Origin: Maritimibacter sp.
GTDB lineage: Bacteria > Pseudomonadota > Alphaproteobacteria > Rhodobacterales > Rhodobacteraceae
Assembly (NCBI GenBank): GCA_003520545.1
Contig: DOUP01000239.1
Location: 1 to 6,015, forward strand
Length of the DNA stretch: 6,015 nt
Reading direction: 5' to 3'
Shown: piece after piece, positions 1 through 4,625 of the stretch
How the letters are laid out: each line of letters starts with the position of its first letter
How positions within the stretch are numbered: the stretch's first letter is position 1
Notes under the pieces: generated by a model
What the model was told of the DNA's origin: nothing
The model's database searches: none
Seen by the model: the letters and a program-made list of their open reading frames with translations, nothing else
Translations under genes and position numbers: made by a program

Positions 1-961
1 TATGCCCGCCGCCGCCCGCGCGGCGCGGTACGACCTGATCGCCGGGCACGTGAATGCGAATGGCCCCGTCCTTCTGGCACACACCCGCGACGACGTGGCC
101 GAGACCTTTCTCATGCGGCTCGCGCGTGGCTCGGGCGTTGATGGGCTGGCCCGGATGAAGGCTGACTGGCAGGACCGGGGGCAACGCTGGCTACGTCCGT
201 TCCTGGAAGTCGAGCGCGCGGCGCTGCGCGACTGGCTGTCAAAGCGGGGCATCGCCTGGGTGGAAGACCCGACGAACGAGGATCAATCCTACGAGCGGGC
301 GCGGGTGCGCGCTGGCCTGCGCGATCTGGGGATCGACAGCACGCGGATCGCTGACACGTCCGCGCGTCTTGCCTCGGCCCGCGAGGTGTTGCGCCGGTTC
401 GCGCAGGACGCGGCGCGCGACATCTGCCGCACCTGCGCGGGGGACGTGATTTTCGACTGGTCGAAATGGGCAGGCCTGCCCGAAGAAACCCGCTTTCGGC
501 TCTTCGCTCATGCCTTGCGCTGGATCACATCCGCGACATATCGCCCACGGCAATCGAGCGTCGTCCAAGCGCTCGATGAACTTGATAACGCCGGGACGAC
601 CACGCTCGCAGGCTGCCTGATTACGCTGAAAAAAGACGAGGTCCGGGTCACGCGGGAGTATGCGGCAGTGCGCGACCTGCGCGTGCCACTGGGCGAGGTC
701 TGGGACGGACGCTGGCGTCTTGCACCCGCGAAATCCCTGCACGACAAGGGGTTGGAGGTGGCCGCCCTCGGCCCGGAAGGTCTCGGGCAACGGCCCGATT
801 GGCGCGACACGGGCCTGCCACGCAGGACGCTCCTTTCTACTCCGGCACTTTGGCGGGGCGATACCCTGGTCGCCGCGCCGCTCGCCGGACAGCTCGAAAA
901 CGCCAGCGCGGAGCTCGTCCATCCCTGGGGCGATTTCTTCGCATCTCTTTTATCGCATTGA
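1..961 (+). CDS. tilS: tRNA(Ile)-lysidine synthetase TilS, C-terminal part (5' end outside window)
   Basis: TilS uses ATP to attach lysine to C34 of the CAU anticodon of a minor tRNA-Ile. This changes its decoding from AUG to AUA and its charging from Met to Ile; the enzyme is cytosolic and normally essential. The frame is open from the window edge to TGA at 959-961, giving 319 visible residues. Family landmarks, counted from the first full codon, are AARY (7-10), AHTRDDVAETFLMRLARGSG (26-45), the GLARM segment (48-52), RPFL (65-68) and VEDPTNEDQSYERARVR (87-103). The rest, rich in Arg and Trp, fits the less conserved C-terminal tRNA-binding domains. The N-terminal PP-loop (SGGxDS type) is missing because it lies upstream, perhaps about 100 residues. 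The ATG at 2-4 is in frame, but it falls inside the conserved core just before AARY and is therefore an internal Met, not the start. ftsH follows after 79 bases, an arrangement common in bacteria. Confidence 0.93.
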   Translation, partial: MPAAARAARYDLIAGHVNANGPVLLAHTRDDVAETFLMRLARGSGVDGLARMKADWQDRGQRWLRPFLEVERAALRDWLSKRGIAWVEDPTNEDQSYERARVRAGLRDLGIDSTRIADTSARLASAREVLRRFAQDAARDICRTCAGDVIFDWSKWAGLPEETRFRLFAHALRWITSATYRPRQSSVVQALDELDNAGTTTLAGCLITLKKDEVRVTREYAAVRDLRVPLGEVWDGRWRLAPAKSLHDKGLEVAALGPEGLGQRPDWRDTGLPRRTLLSTPALWRGDTLVAAPLAGQLENASAELVHPWGDFFASLLSH

Positions 962-987
962 ACTAACGGCGTTGATCCCTATTTTAG
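957..987 (+). promoter_or_regulatory. RpoH (sigma-32)-type heat-shock promoter candidate for ftsH
   Basis: The -35-like element ATTG (957-960, continuing as ATTGAA) is followed by exactly 17 bases and then CCTATTTTAG (978-987). The alphaproteobacterial heat-shock consensus, as I recall it, is CTTG-N17/18-CYTATNTNNG. The -10 half here fits every specified position and the -35 half fits 3 of 4. The -35 element overlaps the last codons of tilS. A transcript would start near 991-995, about 46-50 bases before the ftsH start codon. ftsH is a classical heat-shock gene, which supports the assignment. The same bases can also be read as a weak housekeeping promoter (TTGAAC 958-963, 16 bases, TATTTT 980-985), so both polymerases might use it. 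No start site has been measured. Confidence 0.55.
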
Positions 988-996
988 ACTAAGCTT

Positions 997-1018
997 GCGC
1001 CGCAGGAGGATGTGGCGC
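997..1018 (+). other. Hairpin in the ftsH leader with AGGAGG in its loop
   Basis: GCGCCGC (997-1003) can pair with GTGGCGC (1012-1018), giving seven base pairs including one G-U and an 8-base loop, AGGAGGAT (1004-1011). The loop is a perfect Shine-Dalgarno sequence but is not the one positioned for ftsH, which lies at 1028-1034. An ATG directly abuts it (1010-1012) and opens a 12-codon frame ending at TAA 1046-1048, inside the start of ftsH. The pairing is seen in the sequence; any role as ribosome standby site, leader peptide or temperature-sensitive structure is inference. Confidence 0.35.
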
Positions 1019-1027
1019 GGAGATTTC

Positions 1028-1034
1028 AAAGGAG
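1028..1034 (+). promoter_or_regulatory. Ribosome binding site of ftsH (fixes the TTG start)
   Basis: AAAGGAG ends six bases before TTG at 1041. This is a strong Shine-Dalgarno match at ideal spacing, and no ATG or GTG in the ftsH frame is available upstream, so it decides for a TTG start. Confidence 0.8.
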
Positions 1035-1040
1035 AGACCC

Positions 1041-2966
1041 TTGGGTAACGCGCGAAACTTCGCCTTCTGGATCGTGCTTTTTCTGCTGATCCTGGCCCTT
1101 TTCAACCTGTTCTCCAACGGTCAAAGCTCGATCGCTTCGACCCAGGTGAGCTATTCCGAATTCATCGAAGCCATCGACAACGGCGAAGTGACCTCGGCCA
1201 CATTGGACGGCGAAAACGTCCGGTACACCGGCGCGGGCGGCTCCGTTTACTCGACCATCGTTCCGTCTGAAGCGAACGTGTCCGAACGGCTCGTGGATGC
1301 GGGTGTGAACGTGACGGCCGAACGCCAACAGCAATCGAGCTTCATGGGCCTGATTTCCCTGCTTCTGCCGGTGATCATCCTGATCGGCTTCTGGTTCTTC
1401 ATGATGAACCGGATGCAGGGCGGCGGCAAAGGCGGGGCCATGGGCTTTGGCAAGAGCCGCGCCAAACTGCTGACCGAAAGCGAAGGCCGTGTGACCTTCG
1501 ATGACGTGGCCGGTATCGACGAAGCCAAGGAAGAGCTGCAAGAGATCGTGGAATTCCTGCGCAACCCGCAGAAATTCTCGCGCCTCGGCGGCCAGATCCC
1601 CAAGGGCGCGCTGCTGGTCGGCCCTCCGGGCACCGGTAAGACGCTCCTGGCCCGCTCGGTTGCGGGTGAGGCGGGCGTGCCCTTCTTCACCATTTCCGGT
1701 TCCGACTTTGTCGAGATGTTCGTGGGTGTCGGGGCCAGCCGTGTTCGTGACATGTTCGAGCAGGCCAAGAAAAACGCGCCCTGCATCGTCTTTATCGACG
1801 AGATCGACGCGGTCGGTCGTCATCGTGGCCAGGGCATTGGCGGCGGCAACGACGAGCGTGAACAGACGTTGAACCAGCTGCTCGTGGAGATGGACGGTTT
1901 CGAATCGAACGAAGGTGTCATCATCATCGCGGCGACCAACCGCAAGGACGTTCTTGACCCGGCGCTTCTGCGTCCCGGCCGTTTCGACCGCCAGGTCACC
2001 GTACCGAACCCGGACATCAAGGGCCGCGAGAAGATCCTCGGTGTTCATGCCCGCAAGGTGCCGCTGGGCCCCGATGTGGACCTGCGTATCATCGCGCGCG
2101 GCACGCCCGGTTTCTCGGGGGCCGACCTTGCCAACCTCGTCAACGAGGCCGCGCTCACGGCGGCCCGCGTGGGTCGGCGCTTCGTGGTGATGGAAGACTT
2201 CGAGAACGCCAAGGACAAGGTCATGATGGGGGCCGAGCGCCGCTCCATGGTCCTGACCGACGAGCAGAAGGAACACACCGCTTACCACGAGGCCGGTCAC
2301 GCGGTGGTCGGCCTGGCGTTGCCCAAGTGCGACCCGGTCTACAAGGCGACGATCATTCCGCGCGGCGGTGCGCTGGGTATGGTCGTGAGCTTGCCCGAGA
2401 TCGACCGGCTGAACTGGCACAAGGAACAGTGCAAGCAGCAGCTTGCCATGACCATGGCCGGGAAAGCCGCCGAGATCATCAAGTGGGGCGAGGACGAAGT
2501 GTCCAACGGTCCCGCGGGCGACATCATGCAGGCGAGCCAATTGGCCCGCGCCATGGTGATGCGCTGGGGCATGTCCGACAAGATCGGGAACATCGACTAC
2601 GCGGAAGCGGCGGAAGGCTACTCCGGCAACACCGGTGGCTTCTCGGTCTCCGCGCACACCAAGGAGCTGATCGAAGAAGAGGTTCGCAGTTTGTTGCAGG
2701 AGGCCTATGACCGCGCCCACGCGATCCTCACCGAACAGACCGTGGAGTGGGAGCGTCTGGCGCAAGGCCTGCTTGAGTACGAGACGCTGACCGGCGAAGA
2801 GATCAAGCGCGTCATGAAGGGCGAGCCGCCACACGTCGACGAAGACGAGGACGGTGGGGCCGGGGCCACGGAGGACGAGAAACCCTCGGTCGCCGCGATC
2901 CCGAAAACCAAGCCGCGCAAGAAGCCCAAGGGCGATGGCGGGCTGGAGCCGGAACCCACCGCGTAA
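1041..2966 (+). CDS. ftsH: ATP-dependent zinc metalloprotease FtsH
   Basis: FtsH is a membrane-anchored AAA+ protease. It forms hexamers at the inner membrane, pulls misassembled membrane proteins and short-lived regulators (in Proteobacteria including RpoH and LpxC) through an ATP-driven pore, and degrades them in the cytoplasm. The 641 residues match the usual length (E. coli about 644). Two membrane segments (about 7-25 and 101-122) flank a small periplasmic domain. The AAA domain shows Walker A GPPGTGKT (194-201), pore loop FVGVG (227-231), Walker B with D253-E254, and RPGRFDR (311-317) with arginine fingers R311 and R314. The protease domain has the zinc motif HEAGH (416-420) and the third ligand D494 in GPAGD. 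All catalytic residues are present. The tail after about residue 595 is an acidic run followed by a Lys/Arg/Pro-rich stretch, probably disordered. Translation starts at TTG, preceded by AAAGGAG. A heat-shock-type promoter lies upstream and a terminator follows the gene. Confidence 0.98.
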   Translation: MGNARNFAFWIVLFLLILALFNLFSNGQSSIASTQVSYSEFIEAIDNGEVTSATLDGENVRYTGAGGSVYSTIVPSEANVSERLVDAGVNVTAERQQQSSFMGLISLLLPVIILIGFWFFMMNRMQGGGKGGAMGFGKSRAKLLTESEGRVTFDDVAGIDEAKEELQEIVEFLRNPQKFSRLGGQIPKGALLVGPPGTGKTLLARSVAGEAGVPFFTISGSDFVEMFVGVGASRVRDMFEQAKKNAPCIVFIDEIDAVGRHRGQGIGGGNDEREQTLNQLLVEMDGFESNEGVIIIAATNRKDVLDPALLRPGRFDRQVTVPNPDIKGREKILGVHARKVPLGPDVDLRIIARGTPGFSGADLANLVNEAALTAARVGRRFVVMEDFENAKDKVMMGAERRSMVLTDEQKEHTAYHEAGHAVVGLALPKCDPVYKATIIPRGGALGMVVSLPEIDRLNWHKEQCKQQLAMTMAGKAAEIIKWGEDEVSNGPAGDIMQASQLARAMVMRWGMSDKIGNIDYAEAAEGYSGNTGGFSVSAHTKELIEEEVRSLLQEAYDRAHAILTEQTVEWERLAQGLLEYETLTGEEIKRVMKGEPPHVDEDEDGGAGATEDEKPSVAAIPKTKPRKKPKGDGGLEPEPTA

Positions 2967-2985
2967 CGCGCGACACAGAACCAGG

Positions 2986-3013
2986 AAAGGCCGGGCCAAC
3001 GCCCGGCCTTTTT
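2986..3013 (+). terminator. Intrinsic (rho-independent) terminator after ftsH
   Basis: AAAGGCCGGGC (2986-2996) pairs perfectly with GCCCGGCCTTT (3001-3011) around a CAAC loop (2997-3000). The T run covers 3009-3013. The stem starts 20 bases after the ftsH stop codon and separates ftsH from the methyltransferase operon. Confidence 0.93.
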
Positions 3014-3044
3014 CTTGGCGTTCCTTTGCGCCGTCGAATCTGTC

Positions 3045-3050
3045 TATGCT
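3045..3050 (+). promoter_or_regulatory. Possible -10 element for the methyltransferase/MOSC operon
   Basis: TATGCT shares four of six positions with TATAAT and lies 32 bases before the GTG start at 3083, between the ftsH terminator and the gene. A promoter is expected here because the terminator cuts off read-through. However, no convincing -35 box lies 16-18 bases upstream, so the call is weak. Confidence 0.25.
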
Positions 3051-3067
3051 GGGATGACCGCCGCACC

Positions 3068-3074
3068 AAAAGGA
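3068..3074 (+). promoter_or_regulatory. Ribosome binding site that sets the GTG start of the methyltransferase
   Basis: AAAAGGA ends eight bases before GTG at 3083. The protein beginning there (VTTTDWNPELY, Met after initiation) aligns with the N-terminus of Tam proteins (DWNPxLY). The longer reading from ATG at 3026 adds 19 residues unlike the family and would overlap the -10 candidate. Confidence 0.75.
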
Positions 3075-3082
3075 CGCTTCCC

Positions 3083-3877
3083 GTGACCACCACCGATTGG
3101 AACCCCGAGCTTTATGGCCGTTTCGCAGGCCAGCGTCTGCGCCCCGCGCTCGACTTGCTGGCCCGTGTCTCGGACCTGCCGCCGGGGCCGGTGATCGACA
3201 TGGGTTGCGGGTCGGGCGCGGTTGGCGGGGCGCTCAAGGCGCGGTTCCCGGAGCGTGACCTGATCGGGCTGGATCACTCGCCCGCCATGCTGGAAGAGGC
3301 CGAGGAAACCGGACATTACTCACGTCTCATCCGCATCGACGCGAACGAGTACACGCCGGACGTCATGCCTGCTCTGGTGTTTTCCAACGCGCTGGCCAAT
3401 TGGCTCCCCGATCATGCACGGCTTTTCACTCACTGGCTGCAATGGCTCCCGGCAGGGGGAATGCTCGCGGTTCAAATGCCGCGCCAATACCTTGAGCCAT
3501 CCCATGCGCTCCTGCGCCGGATCGCGCAGGACATGTTTCCCGACCGGTTCGATTTCACCGACTGGCAGCCCCATGTCCTGCCGCCCGAAGCCTACGGCGC
3601 GCTCTTTGCGGAGGGGCCGGGCGAGGCGGAGGTCTGGGAGACGCGCTATATCCAGAGCCTCCCCCCGATCAAGGACGGCAGCCATCCGGTGCGCCGGTTC
3701 ACGCAATCCACCGTCATGCGCCCGTTCCTGGAGCAGATGAGCGAGGGCGAGGTGGAGGCGTTTCTCACCGCCTACGAGACCGAGCTTGCGCAGGTCTATG
3801 GTCCGGCGGACCCGGATCGCTCCATCCTCTTTCCCTTCCAACGGGTCTTCTTTACCGTCCGCCGCGCGGACAGTTGA
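3083..3877 (+). CDS. tam: SAM-dependent methyltransferase, trans-aconitate 2-methyltransferase (Tam) family
   Basis: Tam transfers a methyl group from S-adenosylmethionine to trans-aconitate, a by-product of the citric acid cycle that inhibits aconitase, forming a monomethyl ester in the cytosol. The 264-residue product (E. coli Tam is 252) keeps the family's marks. These are DWNPELYGRFAGQR near the N-terminus (5-18), SAM-binding motif I VIDMGCGSG (37-45), the acidic residue ending strand 2 in GLDHSPAML (62-70), NALANWLPDH (102-111), GGMLAVQMP (125-133) and LEPSHALLR (137-145). Start: GTG with AAAAGGA eight bases upstream. The next gene begins 12 bases after the stop. Differences from E. coli Tam in motif I (SGAVG in place of PGNST) and after strand 3 (IDANEYTP) mean the substrate could be another small carboxylic acid. 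The class I methyltransferase fold is near certain, the exact substrate moderately so. Confidence 0.82.
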   Translation: MTTTDWNPELYGRFAGQRLRPALDLLARVSDLPPGPVIDMGCGSGAVGGALKARFPERDLIGLDHSPAMLEEAEETGHYSRLIRIDANEYTPDVMPALVFSNALANWLPDHARLFTHWLQWLPAGGMLAVQMPRQYLEPSHALLRRIAQDMFPDRFDFTDWQPHVLPPEAYGALFAEGPGEAEVWETRYIQSLPPIKDGSHPVRRFTQSTVMRPFLEQMSEGEVEAFLTAYETELAQVYGPADPDRSILFPFQRVFFTVRRADS

Positions 3878-3882
3878 AGGAG
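3877..3882 (+). promoter_or_regulatory. Ribosome binding site of the MOSC gene, overlapping the upstream stop codon
   Basis: AAGGAG shares its first base with the TGA stop of the methyltransferase (3875-3877) and ends seven bases before ATG at 3890. The geometry suggests that the two genes are co-transcribed and possibly translationally coupled. Confidence 0.8.
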
Positions 3883-3889
3883 CGGCCAG

Positions 3890-4477
3890 ATGCCGGACAT
3901 TTACCGAAAAACGCCCTACGTCGGGCGGATTACTTACCTCGGTGTCGTGGCCGACCGGGCGGCGGGTCCTGCGGCGCAAGCGCTCGATGCGGCGAGCCTG
4001 ACGTGGGAGGGGATCACGGGGGAAAGCCACGGCGGGCTGACCCGCAGGGCCTGCGTCCGCGTCGGCACATTGCACCCCGAAGGCACCGAGATTCGCAACA
4101 CCCGCCAATTGACCGTCCTGTCAGCCGAAGAGATCGCCGCGACGGCGGAAGAGATGGGCGTCGGTGATCTCGATCCGGGGTACATGGGGGCCTCGATCGT
4201 GGTCTACGGCATCCCGGATCTCTCCTACCTTCCGCCCAGTTCGCGGCTACAGGCCGACAGCGGCGCGACCATCGTGGTGGAGATGGTCAATCATCCCTGC
4301 ACGGTGACCGGCAAATCGGTCGATGCCGAGCATCCCGGCAAAGGGCCGGCCTACAAACCTGCGGCCAAGGACCGGCGCGGCGTGGTGGCCTGGGTCGAAC
4401 GGCCCGGCGCGCTTGCGGTTGGTGACCGCCTCTCGCTTGTCGTGCCGGCCCAACGTTCGTGGCGGCCCGAGGGCTGA
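3890..4477 (+). CDS. MOSC-domain protein (molybdenum cofactor sulfurase C-terminal-like)
   Basis: MOSC domains occur in molybdenum cofactor sulfurases and in mARC/YiiM-type reductases, and are thought to bind or pass on sulfur or the cofactor through a conserved cysteine. This 195-residue protein is a stand-alone MOSC protein. Visible features are GESHGGLTRRACVRV (44-58), the charged TEIRNTRQLTVLSAEE segment (66-81), GDLDPGYMGASIVVYGIPDLSYLPPSSRL (92-120) and NHPCTVTGKSVD (134-145), where C137 is the expected conserved cysteine. The C-terminal part (GVVAWVERPGALAVGDRLSLVVP) forms the usual closing beta strands. There is no signal peptide, no membrane segment and no fused ferredoxin or aminotransferase domain. 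It is co-transcribed with the methyltransferase (12-base gap). No molybdoenzyme or cofactor biosynthesis gene is visible nearby, so its partner is unknown. The domain is clear, the biochemical role is not. Confidence 0.85.
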   Translation: MPDIYRKTPYVGRITYLGVVADRAAGPAAQALDAASLTWEGITGESHGGLTRRACVRVGTLHPEGTEIRNTRQLTVLSAEEIAATAEEMGVGDLDPGYMGASIVVYGIPDLSYLPPSSRLQADSGATIVVEMVNHPCTVTGKSVDAEHPGKGPAYKPAAKDRRGVVAWVERPGALAVGDRLSLVVPAQRSWRPEG

Positions 4478-4510
4478 GCACAGGTTTCCAAAAAACGACA
4501 TGGGTTTCGT

Positions 4511-4525
4511 GAAATGGCGGAATTC
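4511..4525 (+). repeat. Direct repeat copy 1 before fhs
   Basis: GAAATGGCGGAATTC recurs at 4593-4608 as GAAAGTGGCGGAATCC; the core TGGCGGAAT is identical in both copies. The cores start 83 bases apart. This copy lies soon after the MOSC gene. The repeat is seen directly; a function is not established. Confidence 0.4.
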
Positions 4526-4549
4526 TCTGCGAATAGGTCGCGTTTCAGG

Positions 4550-4579
4550 TTGATTGAATGCCGATGTATGCATCATAAC
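4550..4579 (+). promoter_or_regulatory. Possible promoter for fhs
   Basis: TTGATT (4550-4555; four of six matches to TTGACA) is followed after 18 bases by CATAAC (4574-4579; four of six to TATAAT). A transcript would begin near 4586, leaving a leader of about 40 bases. The left decamer (4564-4573) sits inside the spacer, where a bound regulator would block or modulate polymerase. No terminator follows the MOSC gene, so read-through into fhs is also possible. Confidence 0.3.
4564..4573 (+). promoter_or_regulatory. Putative operator half 1 (ATGTATGCAT), left arm of an inverted repeat
   Basis: ATGTATGCAT is nearly palindromic in itself and is the exact reverse complement of ATGCATACAT at 4616-4625. 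Near-palindromes of the ATGTAT/ATACAT type are typical sites for dimeric regulators such as GntR-family proteins. The two centres are 52 bases apart, close to five helical turns. The alternative reading is an RNA stem. Confidence 0.4.
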
Positions 4580-4592
4580 CCGCGACAACGCC

Positions 4593-4608
4593 GAAAGTGG
4601 CGGAATCC
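4593..4608 (+). repeat. Direct repeat copy 2 before fhs
   Basis: GAAAGTGGCGGAATCC is the second copy of the element at 4511-4525, with one inserted G and one T-to-C change. It ends right where the fhs Shine-Dalgarno sequence begins. Within it, GGCG (4599-4602) can also pair with CGCC (4589-4592) as a short hairpin. Confidence 0.4.
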
Positions 4609-4615
4609 GGGAGGA
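4609..4615 (+). promoter_or_regulatory. Ribosome binding site of fhs
   Basis: GGGAGGA ends eight bases before ATG at 4624. It lies directly inside the right arm of the decamer pair, and CGGG (4608-4611) could pair with CCCG (4579-4582). If the leader RNA folded this way, the site would be partly hidden. Confidence 0.8.
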
Positions 4616-4625
4616 ATGCATACAT
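4616..4625 (+). promoter_or_regulatory. Putative operator half 2 (ATGCATACAT), right arm of the inverted repeat
   Basis: ATGCATACAT is the exact reverse complement of 4564-4573 and covers the gap between the ribosome binding site and the first two bases of the fhs start codon. Bound protein, or base pairing with the left arm in RNA, would interfere with expression at this spot. Chance is possible but a 10-bp perfect pair in a 146-base gap is not expected often. Confidence 0.4.

Noticed and set aside
2..4. ATG at the window edge as the start of tilS
   Set aside because: The following residues already belong to the conserved TilS core; the PP-loop must lie upstream, so this Met is internal.
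1026..2999. A 657-codon open frame on the - strand opposite ftsH
   Set aside because: It mirrors ftsH codon for codon in a GC-rich genome where the complementary frame rarely has stops. The product is a His/Arg/Leu/Val-rich sequence without recognisable domains, and it runs through the ftsH terminator.
3026..3082. An upstream ATG start adding 19 residues to the methyltransferase
   Set aside because: The extension (MRRRICLCWDDRR...) is unlike Tam N-termini, while GTG at 3083 has a well-placed AAAAGGA and begins the conserved DWNPELY segment.
3320..4108. A 262-codon open frame on the - strand opposite the methyltransferase and MOSC genes
   Set aside because: It spans the junction of two well-supported + strand genes and shows no family features or convincing ribosome binding site.
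4505..4514. TTTCGTGAAA, a short inverted repeat after the MOSC gene
   Set aside because: Four-base arms are too short to distinguish from chance, and no T run follows, so it is not a terminator.
4616..4618. ATG at 4616 as an alternative fhs start
   Set aside because: It is out of frame with fhs by two bases and abuts the Shine-Dalgarno sequence; ATG at 4624 is in frame and correctly spaced.
4478..4623. A tetrahydrofolate riboswitch before fhs
   Set aside because: The location would make sense, but I could not match the gap to either known tetrahydrofolate riboswitch class by eye. The inverted decamers explain the visible structure better. A covariance-model search of 4478-4623 would settle it.
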